From Areca catechu (lineage: Eukaryota; Streptophyta; Magnoliopsida; Arecales; Arecaceae), in assembly GCA_021397845.1 (NCBI GenBank), contig CM038046.1, positions 59,972,021 to 60,036,020 on the forward strand: a stretch of 64,000 bases of DNA, given 5' to 3'. A program made the translations under genes and the position numbers. Of this stretch, positions 45,001-60,000 are shown piece by piece (within the stretch, counting starts at the first letter, position 1; each line of letters opens with the position of its first letter). The notes beneath the pieces are model-generated. The model ran no database searches. It worked only from the letters and a program-made list of their open reading frames with translations, and was not told where the DNA came from.

Positions 45001-48000
45001 AAAACCAAGCATGGAAGGAAAAAAAATTTTCTTGAAGAGCAAGGCTAGGAGGCGCCACCTACTTACCATTTGGAGCTGCCAATCAACACTTATGGAAACT
45101 CTTGGCTGGCCATATGAGAAGGATTTGATTCTACAAGCCTAATTTGAAGATCCATCCTATTAGTCCCACATGGGAAGATGTAAAACCCTGACCTCTTATA
45201 AAGGCCTATAAAATAAATCCCTCTTGTAAGTTTTAAAGACAACTAATGAATGAATTCAAATTTTGTGTGAGCAACTTTATGTTTCTCTCATTCGCACTAG
45301 CATCTAGGTGTTGAGCTCCATGAGGGAGTAAATCTGGGTTCCCCAGGAACCTTGAGGAGGTGTGAGATCTCCAACCCCAAAACCCTAGGTTAGCCACTTC
45401 ACTTCCAAACCCTAGCCGCCCATCATCCTCTTCATGAAACCAAACCCTAGCCTATCCCATCTCTCATGGCCCCTCTCTCCAAGTAGTGGCCGACCACCAG
45501 CATCCAGGTCTAGTTCGGCTGCTTCGAATACGGAGCAAATCCCAGAGGAAGCCAGATCAGCATCCAGGAGAATCAGGACTTCAGCAACATCAACTTTCAA
45601 GTTCTTCTATCTGGTAAATCCTTCCTTGAGTATCTGGTTCCATAAATTGTTCTTCTTCTTTCCCAGATCTTGAGTTCAAGAGAAGCCAACTCTGCCAAAG
45701 GACCAGTATTGGAGGATCCATTGCGAAGATATCTGAATCCGGGGATCCAACAATCTGTTCAAGAGAGTCCTTCCACTAAACTTTGTGAAGATCACTGCCT
45801 GGTCTGTAACCCTTCTCTTCTCTTTACTTCTGTCCTGTTGAAAGTTCAGAGCGAAACCCTAGGTCTGGGAGTTGCTCAACCCCCAGCGATCCTTTACTTC
45901 TGAACTACTATGATAACCTAGTTTCTTTAAATTGTGCTTTCAATTATTACAAAGTTTCTTTCAATTTAGTTTAACTTTCCTTTGAGTCAAAGCCGACTTC
46001 TGAAAATATTAAAAAAAAAAATAACAAAAAAAGACTTAGTCTTAATTTACTTCTGCATCGCATCATCTCTTTTGTTTTCCATCAATTTTGGTATCAGAGC
46101 CCTGTCTAGGGTTTCTGACTTGCTTGCATGTTTTGAGTGTCTCTCTTTTTTACTTTGTCTGCTCGAAGTAGACTCCCCATGATGTCCGGTCCTAGGAATG
46201 AAGCAAGGTGCAAACCTCCTCTTTCCATTCCACGGGGTGTTCCTAGGGCGTGTAGGGGATCCGCTGGGTTACAACTTCGTAGCAGGAATTGTAAACGGGG
46301 GAAGCATTCTGTTTTCAGTCTGTAACTATCTTGTTGTAGGAATTGTTTCTCATTGAAGATAACTCCAAATTGCATGATTTTTATTTTGCTGGAACCATTA
46401 TAATTGAAGATATTTTACGTAATTTTACTGTAATTTATTGGTTTTCATCAAATTTCTGAGAGTTAAATTATAGAAACTCTGTCTCTATGTTTTTGCAATT
46501 CATTTTTTTTTTTTTGAGTGATCATCTCCTAATTCATCTTAAGGACAATTGAGCATCTAAGATAAGGGTAGGAGTTGATAACCTCTCCTTAGCCCAAAAC
46601 CACCACCCATTCATTCGATCCTAAGCCTAATTTTAAAATTTATTAGACTTAATTTGCCCTAGTGGGCTAGGGACACCAACAAGTCGGGTCTACGCTAATG
46701 TTGAGTCAGTTTGTCTTGTTACTCTGTGTGTGCTTTGTACTCAATGTCTAGAACGGTGGTTCAGGGATTCTATCCCGAAGGGCTTGTGTGCTGGTCCGCC
46801 TACCTGGCCAATCTCTGATTGGTGTCTATGATTGGCATTTAGGGACCTAACACTCCCCTTACACCTGCCTGGCTGAGTCCCGAGTTACTATAGGCTAGCT
46901 TGCCACTCTGATTTAGCATCTAGTTTGGGCTCTAGGTCTAGTTAGCCTATAGTCGTTTCAGTCGAGTCTCATTTGGTGTGCTTGCTTGCATTATCATGTC
47001 CACCCGGAATGGAGTACCCTACCAACCTGGTCAAACCCAACCTGATTTAGAGGCCATGATTAGAACTCTTACCGAAAGTATGACCAAATTGAGTTAGGAT
47101 ATGAATGAGGGTTTTGCCCAGTTTAGAGACCAAGCCCAGGGACTTGAGGGGCCTAGGCACCGAAATTAGACCCTTTACTCAGAATTTGGTAGACACCAAC
47201 CTCACCCACACCCAAAGCCTAGGAGACCATTATACAGGGATCCTGAACCTAATCATTGGAGGTTTGATCTAAGAGCCTATGACCATGATCTTGACCTTGA
47301 GTCTAGCCCTAGGAGCCTATACCCATACTTGGTTGACTCAGAGAAGGGACCCGTTAGGAACACCGAACCTTATGCACCCACTTTTGATGGAAGACAAGAG
47401 ACATATATTAAGTGGGAAGAACAAATGGATCGGTATTTTGAGTGCATTAACATGTCGAAATTAGGACAAGTTAGGTTGGCCAAAACCAAGTTCACCAAAC
47501 ATGCTAGGTCGCATTGGTATGCTATTGAGCATGAGTGTTATCAAAGAAAAGAGGAAATATATACTTGGAGAGATATGAGAAGTAAGTTGAGAGATAGGTA
47601 CCTAGGTAGATCCTATGAGAAAAGACTTTTAGACCAATGGTACCAATTGTGACAAGGTAATAGGCCTGTGTCTAAATATATCGAGGACTTCCAGTGGTAT
47701 GATATGAAATGCAATACTATTGAGACCGAAGCTCAGATCACATCGAGGTTTGGGGTTGGGTTACACCCAGACATTTATACGAAGCTATGCCTTGAAAAGA
47801 CCAATAAGTTAGACCGAGCCTACCAAGAAGCCCAAGACTATGAGTGGTCTTTAAGATATAACCAATCAAGTACTTTGGACTTAAAGCCAACCTCTACCAA
47901 CTTGAGTCAAGTTTCGATTGATCTGACACCCGTAGTGAACCAGACTTTTGTTTGTCAATTCCCTCTTGTGTCACCTCTTGACCAGAAGGATACCAATGAG

Positions 48001-51000
48001 GAAGAAGGGTTAGGTATGACAAGCCCAGAATCAGTTGACCCGATTACCACTGACCCGAAACCCATTGAAGATGGCATCGAGGAAGTATATGATGCTGGCT
48101 TAAGTCTAGTTGATGAATATGAGGGGGAAGAACTTGAAGAATGTGACATCGATACTATTGGTTCCTTACCTGAGGAGACCTTGGAGAGCAATCAAGTGGT
48201 AGGACCTAGTTCAGAAATTCATGAGATTTGTGAGAACCAGGTTCCTTTAGTCAAATACCCCCAGGAAGAACTCATAGTGTTAGCCCGAGCTATCAGTTCG
48301 TACCCTCTAATGACAGTCATTCCCCAAGTACAAATTGAAGATCTTTGCATTGAATTGTTTAAGTTTTCCCACCCTATGGTAGATCCTCTCCTTAGGATGA
48401 CTGAATCAAGCCTCTTACAATTGGACCTTGTCCCATGCCCAGCCACTAAGGTCTCTCCCGTAATCTCAGTTGAACATCCTTGTCTTGAGCGGATTGATTA
48501 ACCCAGTCCTGTAGAAGTCCTCCTTATGGCCCCAGACCCCTTCCTTCGCATAACTGACCTACCCTTCTATAGAGTATACCTTTCCGCACCCATAGGTCAA
48601 ATTTCAAGTCTTGATGTCATCATCCATAGGCCCTTCCATGAATCATTCTCTAATCCATTTTTTGAGAAAGTGGATCATTATTTGCTTAGAGAACAAACCT
48701 TAACTGTTGCAATCACATGTCCTAGGCTACTCCCCAAACCATCTTTTGATCCATTCCTGGGAGTAGCAAACTTTTCCTTTCGTAAGGATGACCAGTTGAC
48801 ACTCATAGATCACCATTCAATCCTTCAGGTCACCACCTTTAGTCAGCAGGTAATTCGATACTCCACCTCATATTTCCTCCCTTTCTCTAGGACTTCCAAT
48901 GCTTCTTACACCATCCAAGTATACTTTGTCGAAGTCTTTAGAGTGAACCATGTGTCAGAATCTATTAGGTTTGCCACCTACTTCTTGAAGACCTTATGGC
49001 ACCTACTAGGCACCCGTGATAAGTTTTCATGCTCTGCATGCCATCCTCCGACCCAAGGTCAAACCTAGAGAGCCGAAGTTTGTTAGGTTTAGACCTAGGG
49101 TTCCTTTGGAATAAAGTCCATTCTTTAGGAATGCGTCGTCAATCTAGTTTAGTTTTTCTTGACCCTTTACTCGGCTTTGGCTTAGATTTTGGTTTGATTG
49201 AGAGCACCAGGAATTGGGATTTGTATTTTGTCTAGGGCTGAAATTGCATTCAATGACTCGGTCAATAGGTCTACAGGTAAGAGTCCATTTGAAATTGTGC
49301 ATGGTTACAAACCTCACACACCTCTTGACCTAGCTCCTTTACCAGTCCACACAAGAGTCTCCGAGTCTGCTGAAGTATTTGCGCAGCATATAAAAGACTT
49401 GCATAAAGAAATTCATCCCAAAATAAATTTAAGTAATGAAACTTATAAAAAATTTGGCTGATTCTCAAAGGCGAGTCAAAACTTTTGTTGAGGGAGACTA
49501 TGTAATGATTAGGTTAAGGCCTGAACGGGTTCCTCCTGGAACCGTTAGAAAGTTACATGCTAGGGGAGCTGGACCATTTAGAGTGGTGAAGAGAGTAGGG
49601 TCCAATGCCTATGTGCTCGAGTTGCCTTCAGAACTAGGCATTAGCTCCACTTTCAACATTACAGACCTAATAGAGTATAGAGAGCCAGCTGTGATTCCCA
49701 GTGAGCCTTTTTGAGCCTAATCCTGCTCTTGAGAGTGAACCCAACCCTGTGTGTCCACCAACAAACTGGCCTGTGAGGAAAGAGCAGATTGAAAAGATCC
49801 TGGATGATCAGGTTATCTCTACTCGTAATCGAGGATACCAAAGATACCTGGTCCGCTGGAAAGGAAGGCCAGATTCTGATAACTCTTGGATCTCCCGAGA
49901 AGAATTACAAGAATTGGACCCAGACCTCTTGGAGAGATACCAGAGCCAGCTTGATCCATACTCGACAGGGTCGAGTTCCTCCCACCCCGGGAGAATTGGT
50001 GCGGGCACCAGACTCAGAAGAAGACTTCAGGGCTCCATCTGGATTGCTGATTGACCTTGCCCGAAGAATTAGGGTTTTCTGGTTTTGTAATAAGGGTTGA
50101 CCTGGTCAACTCAATTTTAGTCTTGAGTCTGTAATTTAAATTTTGTTGAGTCATGTTGACTCAGTACAAGTCCTAGTAGTGGCCTAGGTCTTCTCCAGGT
50201 TGGTGCCACCTTTTTCAAGTCAAGGTCCAAGGTGCCACATTTTTCTCCCAAGCTCAAGTAAGTGGGCGCCACACTCCCAGCCACACGCCAGAGTCCAGGA
50301 GGTGCCACATCTCCATCCCAGTGTCTTGGTCCCCACACCCAAGGGAGCAAGAATTTTTCTTGAAGCCAAAATCAAGGAGGCGCCCCATATATACCTTAAA
50401 AGGCCAAGCTAATGGAGAAAAGAGGCATTTCTTGGGGAGCACTTCAAGGGGGCACCCAATCCATGCCTAAAAAGACCAAAGCAAAGTTGGAAAGAGCCAT
50501 GACTTGGGGAGAAAGAAAAGGAGGTGTCAAAAAGAGTTGATCCATAAAAGGAAGAAGCCAAAACTTGGGGAGCAAAACTAGGAGGCACCCAAATACTTCC
50601 AAATAAAACCAAGCATGGAAGGAAAAAATTTTTTTTTGAAGAGCAAGGCTAGGAGGCGCCACCTACTTACCATTTGGAGCCGCCAATCAACACTTATGGA
50701 AGCTCTTGGCCGGCCATATGAGAAGGATTTGATTCTACAAGCCTAATTTGAAGATCCATCCTATTAGTCCCACATGGGAAGATGTAAAACCCTGACCTCT
50801 TGTAAAGGCCTATAAAATAAATCCCTCTTGTAAGTTTTAAAGACAACTGATGAATAAATTCAAATTTTGTGTGAGCAACTTTATGTTTCTCTCTTCCGCA
50901 CTTGCATCCAGGTGTTGAGCTCCATGAGGGAGTAAATCTGGGTTCCCCAGGAACCTTGAGGAGGTGTGAGATCTCCAACCCCAAAACCCTAGGTTAGCCA

Positions 51001-54000
51001 CTTCACTTCCAAACCCTAGCCGCCCATCATCCTCTTAATTCCACCAAACCCTACCCTATCCCATCTCTCACGGCCCCTCTCTCCAAGTAGTGGCCGACCA
51101 CCAGCATCCAGGTCCAATTTGGCTGCTTCGAATACGGAGCAAATCACAGAGGAAGCCAGATCAGCATCCAGGAGAATCAGGACTTCAGCAACATCAACTT
51201 TCAAGTTCTTCTATCTGGTAAATCCTTCCTTGAGTATCTGGTTCCATAAATTGTTCTTCTTCTTTCCCAGATCTTGAGTTCAGGAGAAGCCAACTCTGCC
51301 AAAGGACCAGTATTGGAGGATCCATTGCGAAGATATCTGAATCCGGGGATCCAACAATCTGTTCAAGAGAGTCCTTCCACTAAACTTTGTGAAGATCACT
51401 GCCTGGTCTGTAACCCTTCTCTTCTCTTTACTTCTGTCCTATTGAAAGTTCAGAGCGAAACCCTAGGTCTGGGAGTTTCTCAACCCCCAGCAATCCTTTA
51501 CTTCTGAACTACCCTGATAACCTAGTTTCTTTAAATTGTGCTTTCAATTATTACATAGTTTCTTTCAATTTAGTTTAACTTTCCTTTGAGTCAAAGCCAA
51601 CTTCTGAAAATATTAAAAAAAAAAACAACAAAAAAGAATCAGTCTTAATTTACTTCCGCAGCGCATCATTTCTTTCGTTTTGCATCAATCCCCTGACTTT
51701 ATCGACACCACCACAGTGGACGGTTCCACCGTCCACCGCTTCTTCGACCTTTCAAGTGCCGGTTCAGCCGCTCGCTTCTTCGGCTCTTGCGGTGTCGGCT
51801 CCGCGATGCAAACGGCTCTCCGTTGTGCGAATCATGCTGAGAGGACTACCCAATCTGGCTTCATCTTTTCGCCTATCAACAACCAAAATCAGAGTTAATG
51901 GCAGTCGTCAAACCGACCGAAAATACAAAAGAGTAGCTGATCTCTTTCTACATGGCTCTCATCCTACCTAGCCTCGGCTGCCGGCTGAGTCTGGCCTGGT
52001 GAAGGCTTTCCTCAAGAAGCATAAAGCCGACGAACTTTGGATCCTCCCCCTCCAACTTATGAAAGTCAGCCTCGATGGCCCTCGAGACTTTCCTTCCATT
52101 CAGAGCGTTCGGCCTCGGCTCCATCCATGCCGCCTCAAAGCCCCATGGCTAAAGGCTATTTACAAAGAAATATCGGGACTTCCATCCATGAATTATGGAT
52201 GGAAGTCCCCCTAGAATCTTCCAGCCAGGGTGTGGACTGAACATCCACCACTCCTGGCTTCGAAAGTCCTGTTTCAGTAGAAAGAAGTTCGAGAACAGGG
52301 ATACCCTAGGCTCTATGTCGGCCTCCCGGCAAAGGAACACGAAGCCGCACAGGACCCTAATGCTGTTCGGCGTCTACTGGGAAGGTGTGATCCTATAAGT
52401 ATTGAAGACCTAGACAAAAAAGCTATGAATCGAGAAACGAAGACTGGCTTTCAGGTGGTCTTCGTACATGGGGAGGGCTCCTGAGTTCAGAGGTCCGTTC
52501 ACCATACCCTCACAGCTGGGGATGGTCAGGTGCAAGGTGGAAGGGATGTTTTATATGATTCTAAGGTTCTCGACCCTCTCTCGGGTCATGGCCGACGGGA
52601 TGTCAAAGGGACCAGGTTCCCTATGACCACGAGCCACAGCCATCCTAAAATTGGTTGCAGAGAAGGAAGGAGGTGGGGGAAGATGAAGATGGGACTAACC
52701 TGATTCTTTTGGTCCCTAAAGGAGCCTAAAAGCAGTGTAGGGAGGGAGGAGGCGACTTTCTCTTCCGCACAAATGCAGTAACAGGTTCCTTCTAGGTGCT
52801 GCCCTCCTCCTTTTATAGGCATCCGGGAGCCGCATCCCAACGCATCCCCCACTTGATGTGATCCGATGGCCACTGCTTCGGTTCTCGAGTTGGACGGGAA
52901 TCCGAGGGGATGCATCGGATCCCATCCGACCACGATCTGCGTGACAGTCGAAGCAATGGTGGATGGGCCACTCCGGCAAGTGCACCAACCACCCTGAGGG
53001 TGCCATGTGTACCACGTCGCATCAAGAATCCAAACAGGTAGCTGCCACGTGCCGTACCGGCCTTAACTACTCCCACAATCCTCACCAACCTAGCACTGAC
53101 ACCTATCTCGGGGCAAAAATTGGAGCAGGAGGCTGCCGAACGCTGCACGCCGAATCGATTTCGCCATAATTTGAAAGGCTGGCACATTTACTGCCATTTA
53201 ATGCCCTCGCCCTGCGAGCCTATGGACTCACTCGAAGCACAATGGCAAGGGGGACAACTGTTGTACCATGATGGCTCACCCTCAGCCAGAACAGGCCCAA
53301 TCCTGCGGTTCGACCCGGCCGCCCTTCTCAAGGCTCCAACTAAGGAGGTCCAACCCACCGGGGCTGAGGTCCGAACGACCCTCTCCTGCTAGGGTCCGGC
53401 CCACCACTCTCCATCAGAGGTCCGACCCACCAGAGCTGAGGTCTGAACGACTCTCTCCTACTGGGGTCCGACCCATCGCTCTCCGTCAGAGGTCCAACCA
53501 ACCGAAGTTGAGGTCCGAAAGATCCTCTCCTGCTAGGGTCCGACCCACCGCTCTCCATCAGAGGTCCGACCCACCGGAGCTTTGGTCGAAATGACCCTCT
53601 CCTGTTGGGGTCCAGCCCACCGCTCTCCTTCGGAGGCTTGGCATTTGGTCTGACCGACCGACTATCTCACGATCGACTTCTGACGGGTGAGTCATAGCAT
53701 CCAGGGTATTCTAGAAGCACCTTTCTATTACTGCGGCATCTTGCTATCCCAACGGCCCTGCTCCACTACTTCCACGATGCCGTCGTATCTGCACGCCACG
53801 TGGCCACTCTCTTGATTCTCCTAGGGGCAGATCGATCTTTCTAAGCCTTTCTCCTAACGGATTTTGGACTGTTCCGCACCTATATAAGGTACCTTGGAGA
53901 CCCCGTTTGAAGGTAGAACAACTCTTCTCTCTTCAAAGACTGTTCATTCCTTGATTCCTCCATTTTGTTGCCTTCAATCTCCTGTTAACTTAAGCATCGG

Positions 54001-57000
54001 AGGGTCTCCCGCTGGAACACCACCGGCACCCTTGGGGACTTTATTGCAGGTTCACCCGGGAGAGGAGCGCTCCAGCCCATTCAGCCATCCCGTTTCTCAG
54101 TCCAGGAGTTGAAGCAGCAACAGGGTCTTTTATGGTTAGATTCCCAGATTGGGTCACGGTGTGGGGCTCTGCTATAGTTGGGAGGTTGATGCGGGATGAC
54201 TCTAAGATTGACATGAATGCAGGAAAATAGTAACTAATTTTTTTTGTAATTTTTTTTAGAATTTTAATTTGTAGGCTAAAGTCCCAAAAACAAATAAAGA
54301 TTTGTAGGCAAACTAGTAATGACAAGATCTAACATACCCGCATATCAATTCATGCAAAATAATAAGAAGGAGGATTTGAGGATTGAGAAACACCCAATTA
54401 GGATAGCATACCTTCAATAAATCAAAAATCGGTTGGGGGAAGGAGTGTACCAAACAACGATTGAAGATCCTATCGAAGATGGGGTCATACAGCACTATAG
54501 ATCATCGCCTCGAAGATAAGTTAGCTGTTCCTTGGATCAATTAGCTATCATGGTCGATCCAGGAGGCAAAGAGGGCCTCTTCTTTAGAGGTGAACACCTC
54601 GAGGATCCTGCAAATGTCATAGGTCAGTAAGAAAACAAGTAAGAAAAAGAATAGGGATTAGGGTTGAAGGAAGATGGAAGAAGATGGAATTAGGATTTGC
54701 TGATGTTGGCATCCCAGAGGTGGAAGAAGACTCTTTGCTGGGGATGGCTAGGGCTTCCTTCCTTGGGTGTGTTAGGGCTTAATTAGTGAAGTCTTTGGTC
54801 GGCTAGGGCTTAGAGGGATTAGGGCTCACAAGGAACACTCACACTCACTTCAAAGAAGAACACACAAGAACACAAGCTAACACAAAATTTCTCTAGAGTT
54901 TTATTTCATGAATAAGAGTTGATTACAAGAGAGGGATGGGTGGAGTATTTATAGATGTTCCCTTGCCCTTTCATAGTTAGGATAGGAATACAAAATTTGA
55001 TAGGGAGAAGGATTACAAAGTTGCATAAAACTAGGAGTAAACAGTTTGAATAGAAATAAAACATAATCTTTTAGTCAGAAGTGGACTCCTCTCCTTCTTG
55101 GACTTGGTCAAAGTGATCTCCTTGGGCTTGGATGCCAAAGTGGATTGGGGCATGGACTTTTGGGTAGCAAGGGGTGGCCTCCCGTGGGCTTGGGTGTGGC
55201 CTTCAATTGGCTTGGGCGCAAGACATCTTAGGTGGGCTGAGAAACCCTGGCCACCTTGGGCTTCTGGGCTGGGGCACCGAGAAGAGGAATATTCTTGTGG
55301 TGGTTCCTGGAATCTTCATGGGCTTCTACTTTGACCTGGGAGGGCTAGGTGAAGACTTTGGCAAGTGCTCCTCCTCTTGTATAAAATAGGACTTGTCTTG
55401 GGGTGGCTCCTGGAATCTTCATGTGGTAAGGCTTCATGGGCCTCTACTTTGACCTGGAAGGGCCGGGTGAAGACTTTGGCTGGTGCTCCTCCTCTTGTAT
55501 AAAACTAGACTTGTACTGGCATCCTACAGGACTCAATTGGATTGGTTGAGACAACTCAACTTATTACAGGACTTAATTCAACTCAACTAGACTAGCCTAA
55601 CTTTATTACAAAACTTGACACATTATTTAGGGATCAAAACCCTATTCAGTAAACCAGATAGGGCCCAGTAATCTGTGATGGATCCAGGTGCACCCACCAA
55701 TTCTCCCGAGGTGGGAGGAACTTAACCCTGTCGAGTAAGGGTCAATGCGACTCTCATATTACTCAAGAAGGTCTAGGTTGAGGTGTTGTAGATCCTCTCG
55801 GGTGATCAATGAGTCCTCGAATTCTAGTCGACCTTGCCATCGGACCAAATATCATTGATAGCCTTTGTTCCAGGTACTGATGGCTTGATCGTCCATGATG
55901 TGCTCAGTCCTTTTCTCACTAATAGGCTAGTTTGTAGGTGGACACTCTGGGATGGGTTCACTCTCAAAGGAAGGGATAGGTCCAAAGGGCTCTCTAGGTA
56001 TTGTTGCGGCTTCTGGTACTCTAGAAGGTCTGAAATGTTGAAGGTGGAACTAACACCTAATTCGGGTGGCAAATCGAGCACATAGGCATTGGATCCAACT
56101 CTCTTTATTATTTTGAATGGTTCAGCTCTGCGAGCATATAATTTCTTTATGATCTCTAGAGAGAACCGCTTAGGCCTAAGCCTGATCATTACATAATCTC
56201 CTACAGAAAATTCTTTAGCTCATTTTCAGGAATTGGCCAAGTTTTTATAGATTTCATTACTTATGTTCATCTTTTGATTAATTTCCTTATATAACTCCCT
56301 AACATGCTGTGCAAAAGACTCAACAGACTCAGAAACTCATGCATGCAAGGGCAAGGGGATCAAATCAAGAGTTTTATTTGGTCTGTAGCCGTGAACAACC
56401 TCAAATGGACTTTTTCCTATGGACCTATTAAAAGAACTCTTGTAACCAAATTCAGCTCGGGGTAAAAGAAAGTGATGGGGATCCAGGGCAGGTCCAAGTT
56501 GTTTTTCTATTTTTTCTTATTTTCTCAATTTTTTTTATTTTTCCTATTCTCGCTATTCCACCTATTCCTTCTATTCCACATTTATCCCAATCTTATTCCT
56601 GATTTATTCCTACACTATTCCATCGTCTCCCGTGATTTTTTTTAAACTCCCAAACCCTAGCTGCCGCCCCCCTTCGGCACCAGATCTGGGCTGCCCGACC
56701 CCTGGCCGCCCCCGCCGGACCGCCATCGACGCTTGCCGGCCCCCGCCCTTGCAAGAGAAGCCACCGCCACCGCCCAACACCGTGGGAAGACAAACGGCCG
56801 TGGGAAGACCAACCGTCACACACATCCCACGGCCACCGCCACCGCCACCGCCGCTGCTTGCCACCGCCGGCCTGCCACCGGTCGCCTGCCCGCCGCCTGC
56901 CGGCTCACGCCCGAGCGCCGGAGGGCCCCCGCCATTGCCTTTGGGCCCCACGACCGTGGGAAGCCCAAACGGCATGGCCGTGCATGCCATGCCACCCCTG

Positions 57001-60000
57001 CATCACCTTCCGTCGTTGCCAGCTGTCACCGTCTCCCGCCTATCCGTCGGCCACCGTCCTACTATTCCCGGCCTCCCTCGCCATTCACCGGCCACGCCGG
57101 CGCCCAGGTGGTCTCCCACGACCACGGGAGACCAAACGGCACGTTGGGTGTGCCATGCCATTCCCTGTGCCGCCTCGCATGGGGCCCGTTGCCAGCCGTC
57201 CGCCGGCCCTGTCCGCAGCCTGTTTCTCGGTCGCCGACCATGTGCTCCATCGGGAGATCGATCCTCCGCATGGCCATGAGTTGGTGTTTGCACGGATTTC
57301 AGAGTAGTCCCATTTTCAAAGCATCACGCTTTCTGGAGCAGATCATCAAGACGACATGCTTCTTAGAGCAGATCAGCACTACTTTTGATGCAACACAAAT
57401 TTTGATGTAATTTATTTTCCTTTTTTAGTTTTCTTAGAGGCTAAGAAATTGAGGGTTTTGGTTTTTCTATATAAAAGCCCCCTCTCCTGTAATAATCAAA
57501 TGAGTTGATATAGATTTTTGGTTCTCCATTGGTTCCGGTTCTGGTTCTGGGCTGAGGCCCGTTTGCCTTCGTTCCCTATTGTGAGGATAATGGGTACGTT
57601 GGGGGGTATGAGAGTCCTACTTTATGGATGATGGGTTCGAGCACCCTAGTTATCCCCTATCTCATCTTCCTTATCCCCTCGTGTCCTTTGAGAGTCATTA
57701 TAGCGCATCTATGTGAGAGCCCAACTATGTGGATGATGGGTTCGATGAGAGCTCAGGGTAGCTGGTGCTTTGATCCATCGGGAGGGTAGCTATATGCTTT
57801 GATACCTCGGGAGGTTAGCTTTACGCTTTGACCCCTGACTTTCTGTGTGCGTCTCCCGGTTAGAGTGAGTCCCAGAGCCATGAGTTCCAGTTCCCAGTCT
57901 CCCATCTCCATCCTTCCTTCACCACCTCCACCAAGAAAATTGAAAACCAAAAGAGATCAGCTGCTTTAGGGTTTTAGTTTCAATGTCACCCTAGTGCTGG
58001 GAGGCTTCTTAGCCCTCCCACGGTCCTAGTTTGTTAGGTGCCTTTCCCTTTTCCAAATAACCCAGGTTTCATCGATTTTTGTCCAGCATCAATTTTGATA
58101 TTAGAGCGAGTTATGGATTAGTGTGTACTCCATTTTTTTAACTCAACGGAGTCGAGTTCTTCGCGGTCGAGTAGAATGATGGGGATCCAGGGCAGGTCCA
58201 GGTTCTTTTTATATTTTTTCTTATTTTCTCAGATTTTTTTTATTTTTCCTATTTCCGCTATTCCACTTATTCCTGCTATTCCACCTTTATCCCAATCTTA
58301 TTACCGATTTATTCCTACACAATTCCATCTTCTCCCATGATTTTTTTTAAACTCCTAAACCCTAGCCACCACCCCCCTCTAGCCCTAGATCCAGGCCGCC
58401 CGACTCCCGGCCGCCCCCGCAGGACCGCCGTCGACACTCGCCGACCCCCGGCCTCGCCGGAGAAGCCACCGCCCAACACTATAGGAAGACGAACGGCCGT
58501 GGGAAGACCAACTGTCGCCCATGTCCCACGGTTGTCACCGTTGCCCATGTCCCACGACTGTCGCTGTCACCTGCCACCGCCGGCCTACCACCGGCCGCCT
58601 GCTCGCCACCCACAGGATCACGCCCGACCACTAGAGGGCCCCCGCCAGCGCCTTTGGGCCCCATGACCGTGGGAAGCCCGAACGGCATGGCCGTAAATGC
58701 ATGCCACCCCTGCACCGCTGCCCGCCATTATCGTCGCAGCCCGCCTGTCCGCTGGCCACCGTCGCGCCATCCCCGGCCTCCCCCGCCATTCACCGGCCAC
58801 GCTGGTGCCCAGGAGGTCTCCCACGGCCATGGGAGACCAAACGACATGCTGGGCATGCCATGCCATTCCCTATGCCACCTCGCCTGCGGCCCTCCGCCAG
58901 TCGTCCGCCGCTCGCCGTCCACCGGCCCCGTCCACCACCAGCTTCCCGATCGCTGGCCGTGTGCTCCGTCGAGAGATCGATCCTCCACACAGCCATGTGT
59001 TGGTATTTGCATGGATTTCAGAGCAGTCCCATTTTCAGAGCAGCATGCTTTTTGGAGCAGATCATCAAGATGACACTCTTCTCAAAGCATATCAGCACCA
59101 CTTTTGATGCAACACGAATTTTGATGTAATTTATTTTCCTTTTTTAGTTTTCTTAGAGGCGAAGAAACTGAGGGTTTTGGTTTTTCTCTATAAAGGCCCC
59201 CTCTCCTCCTGTAATAATCAGATGAGTTGATATAGATTATTGAGTCTCCATTGGTTCCGGTTATGGTTCTAGGCCGAGGCCTGTTTGCCTTCATTCCCTA
59301 CTATATGGATAATGGATTCGTTGGGGGGTGTGAGAGTCCTACTTTGTGGATGATGGGTTCAAGCACCCTAGTTATCCCCTATCTCATCTTCTTTATCCCC
59401 TCGTGTCCTTTGAGAGTCATTCTCGCGCATCTATGTGAGAGCCCTACTATGTGGATGATGGGTTCGATGAGAGCTCAGGATAGCTGGTGCTTTGATCCCT
59501 CGGGAGGGTAGCTATGTGCTTTGATCCCTCGGGAGGGTAGCTTTACGCTTTGACCCCTGACTTTTTATGTGCGTCTCCCTGTTAAAGTGAGTCCCAGAGC
59601 CATGAGTTCTAGTTCCCAATCTCCCATCTCCATCCTTCCTTCGCCACCTCTACCAAGAAAATTGAAAACCAAAAGAGTTCTGTTGTTTTAGGGTTTTAGT
59701 TTCAGTGTCACCCTAGTCCCGGGAGGCTTCTTAGCCCTCCCACGGTCCTAGTTTGTTAGGTGTCTTTCCCTTTTCCAAATAACCCAGGTTTCATCAATTT
59801 TCGTCCCGCATCAAAAAGTCCCAATTCTCAGTATTTTCACCTATGAGGCATCTAAGTATATTTCTTATGCTTCGGTTCACTACCTCGATTTGGCCATCAG
59901 TCTATGGGTGGTAGGCGGTGGAGAATTTGAGTTTGGTTCCCAATAAGTGCCAAAGGGTCTTCCATAAGTAACTGGTGAAACGAACATCCCTATTTGACAC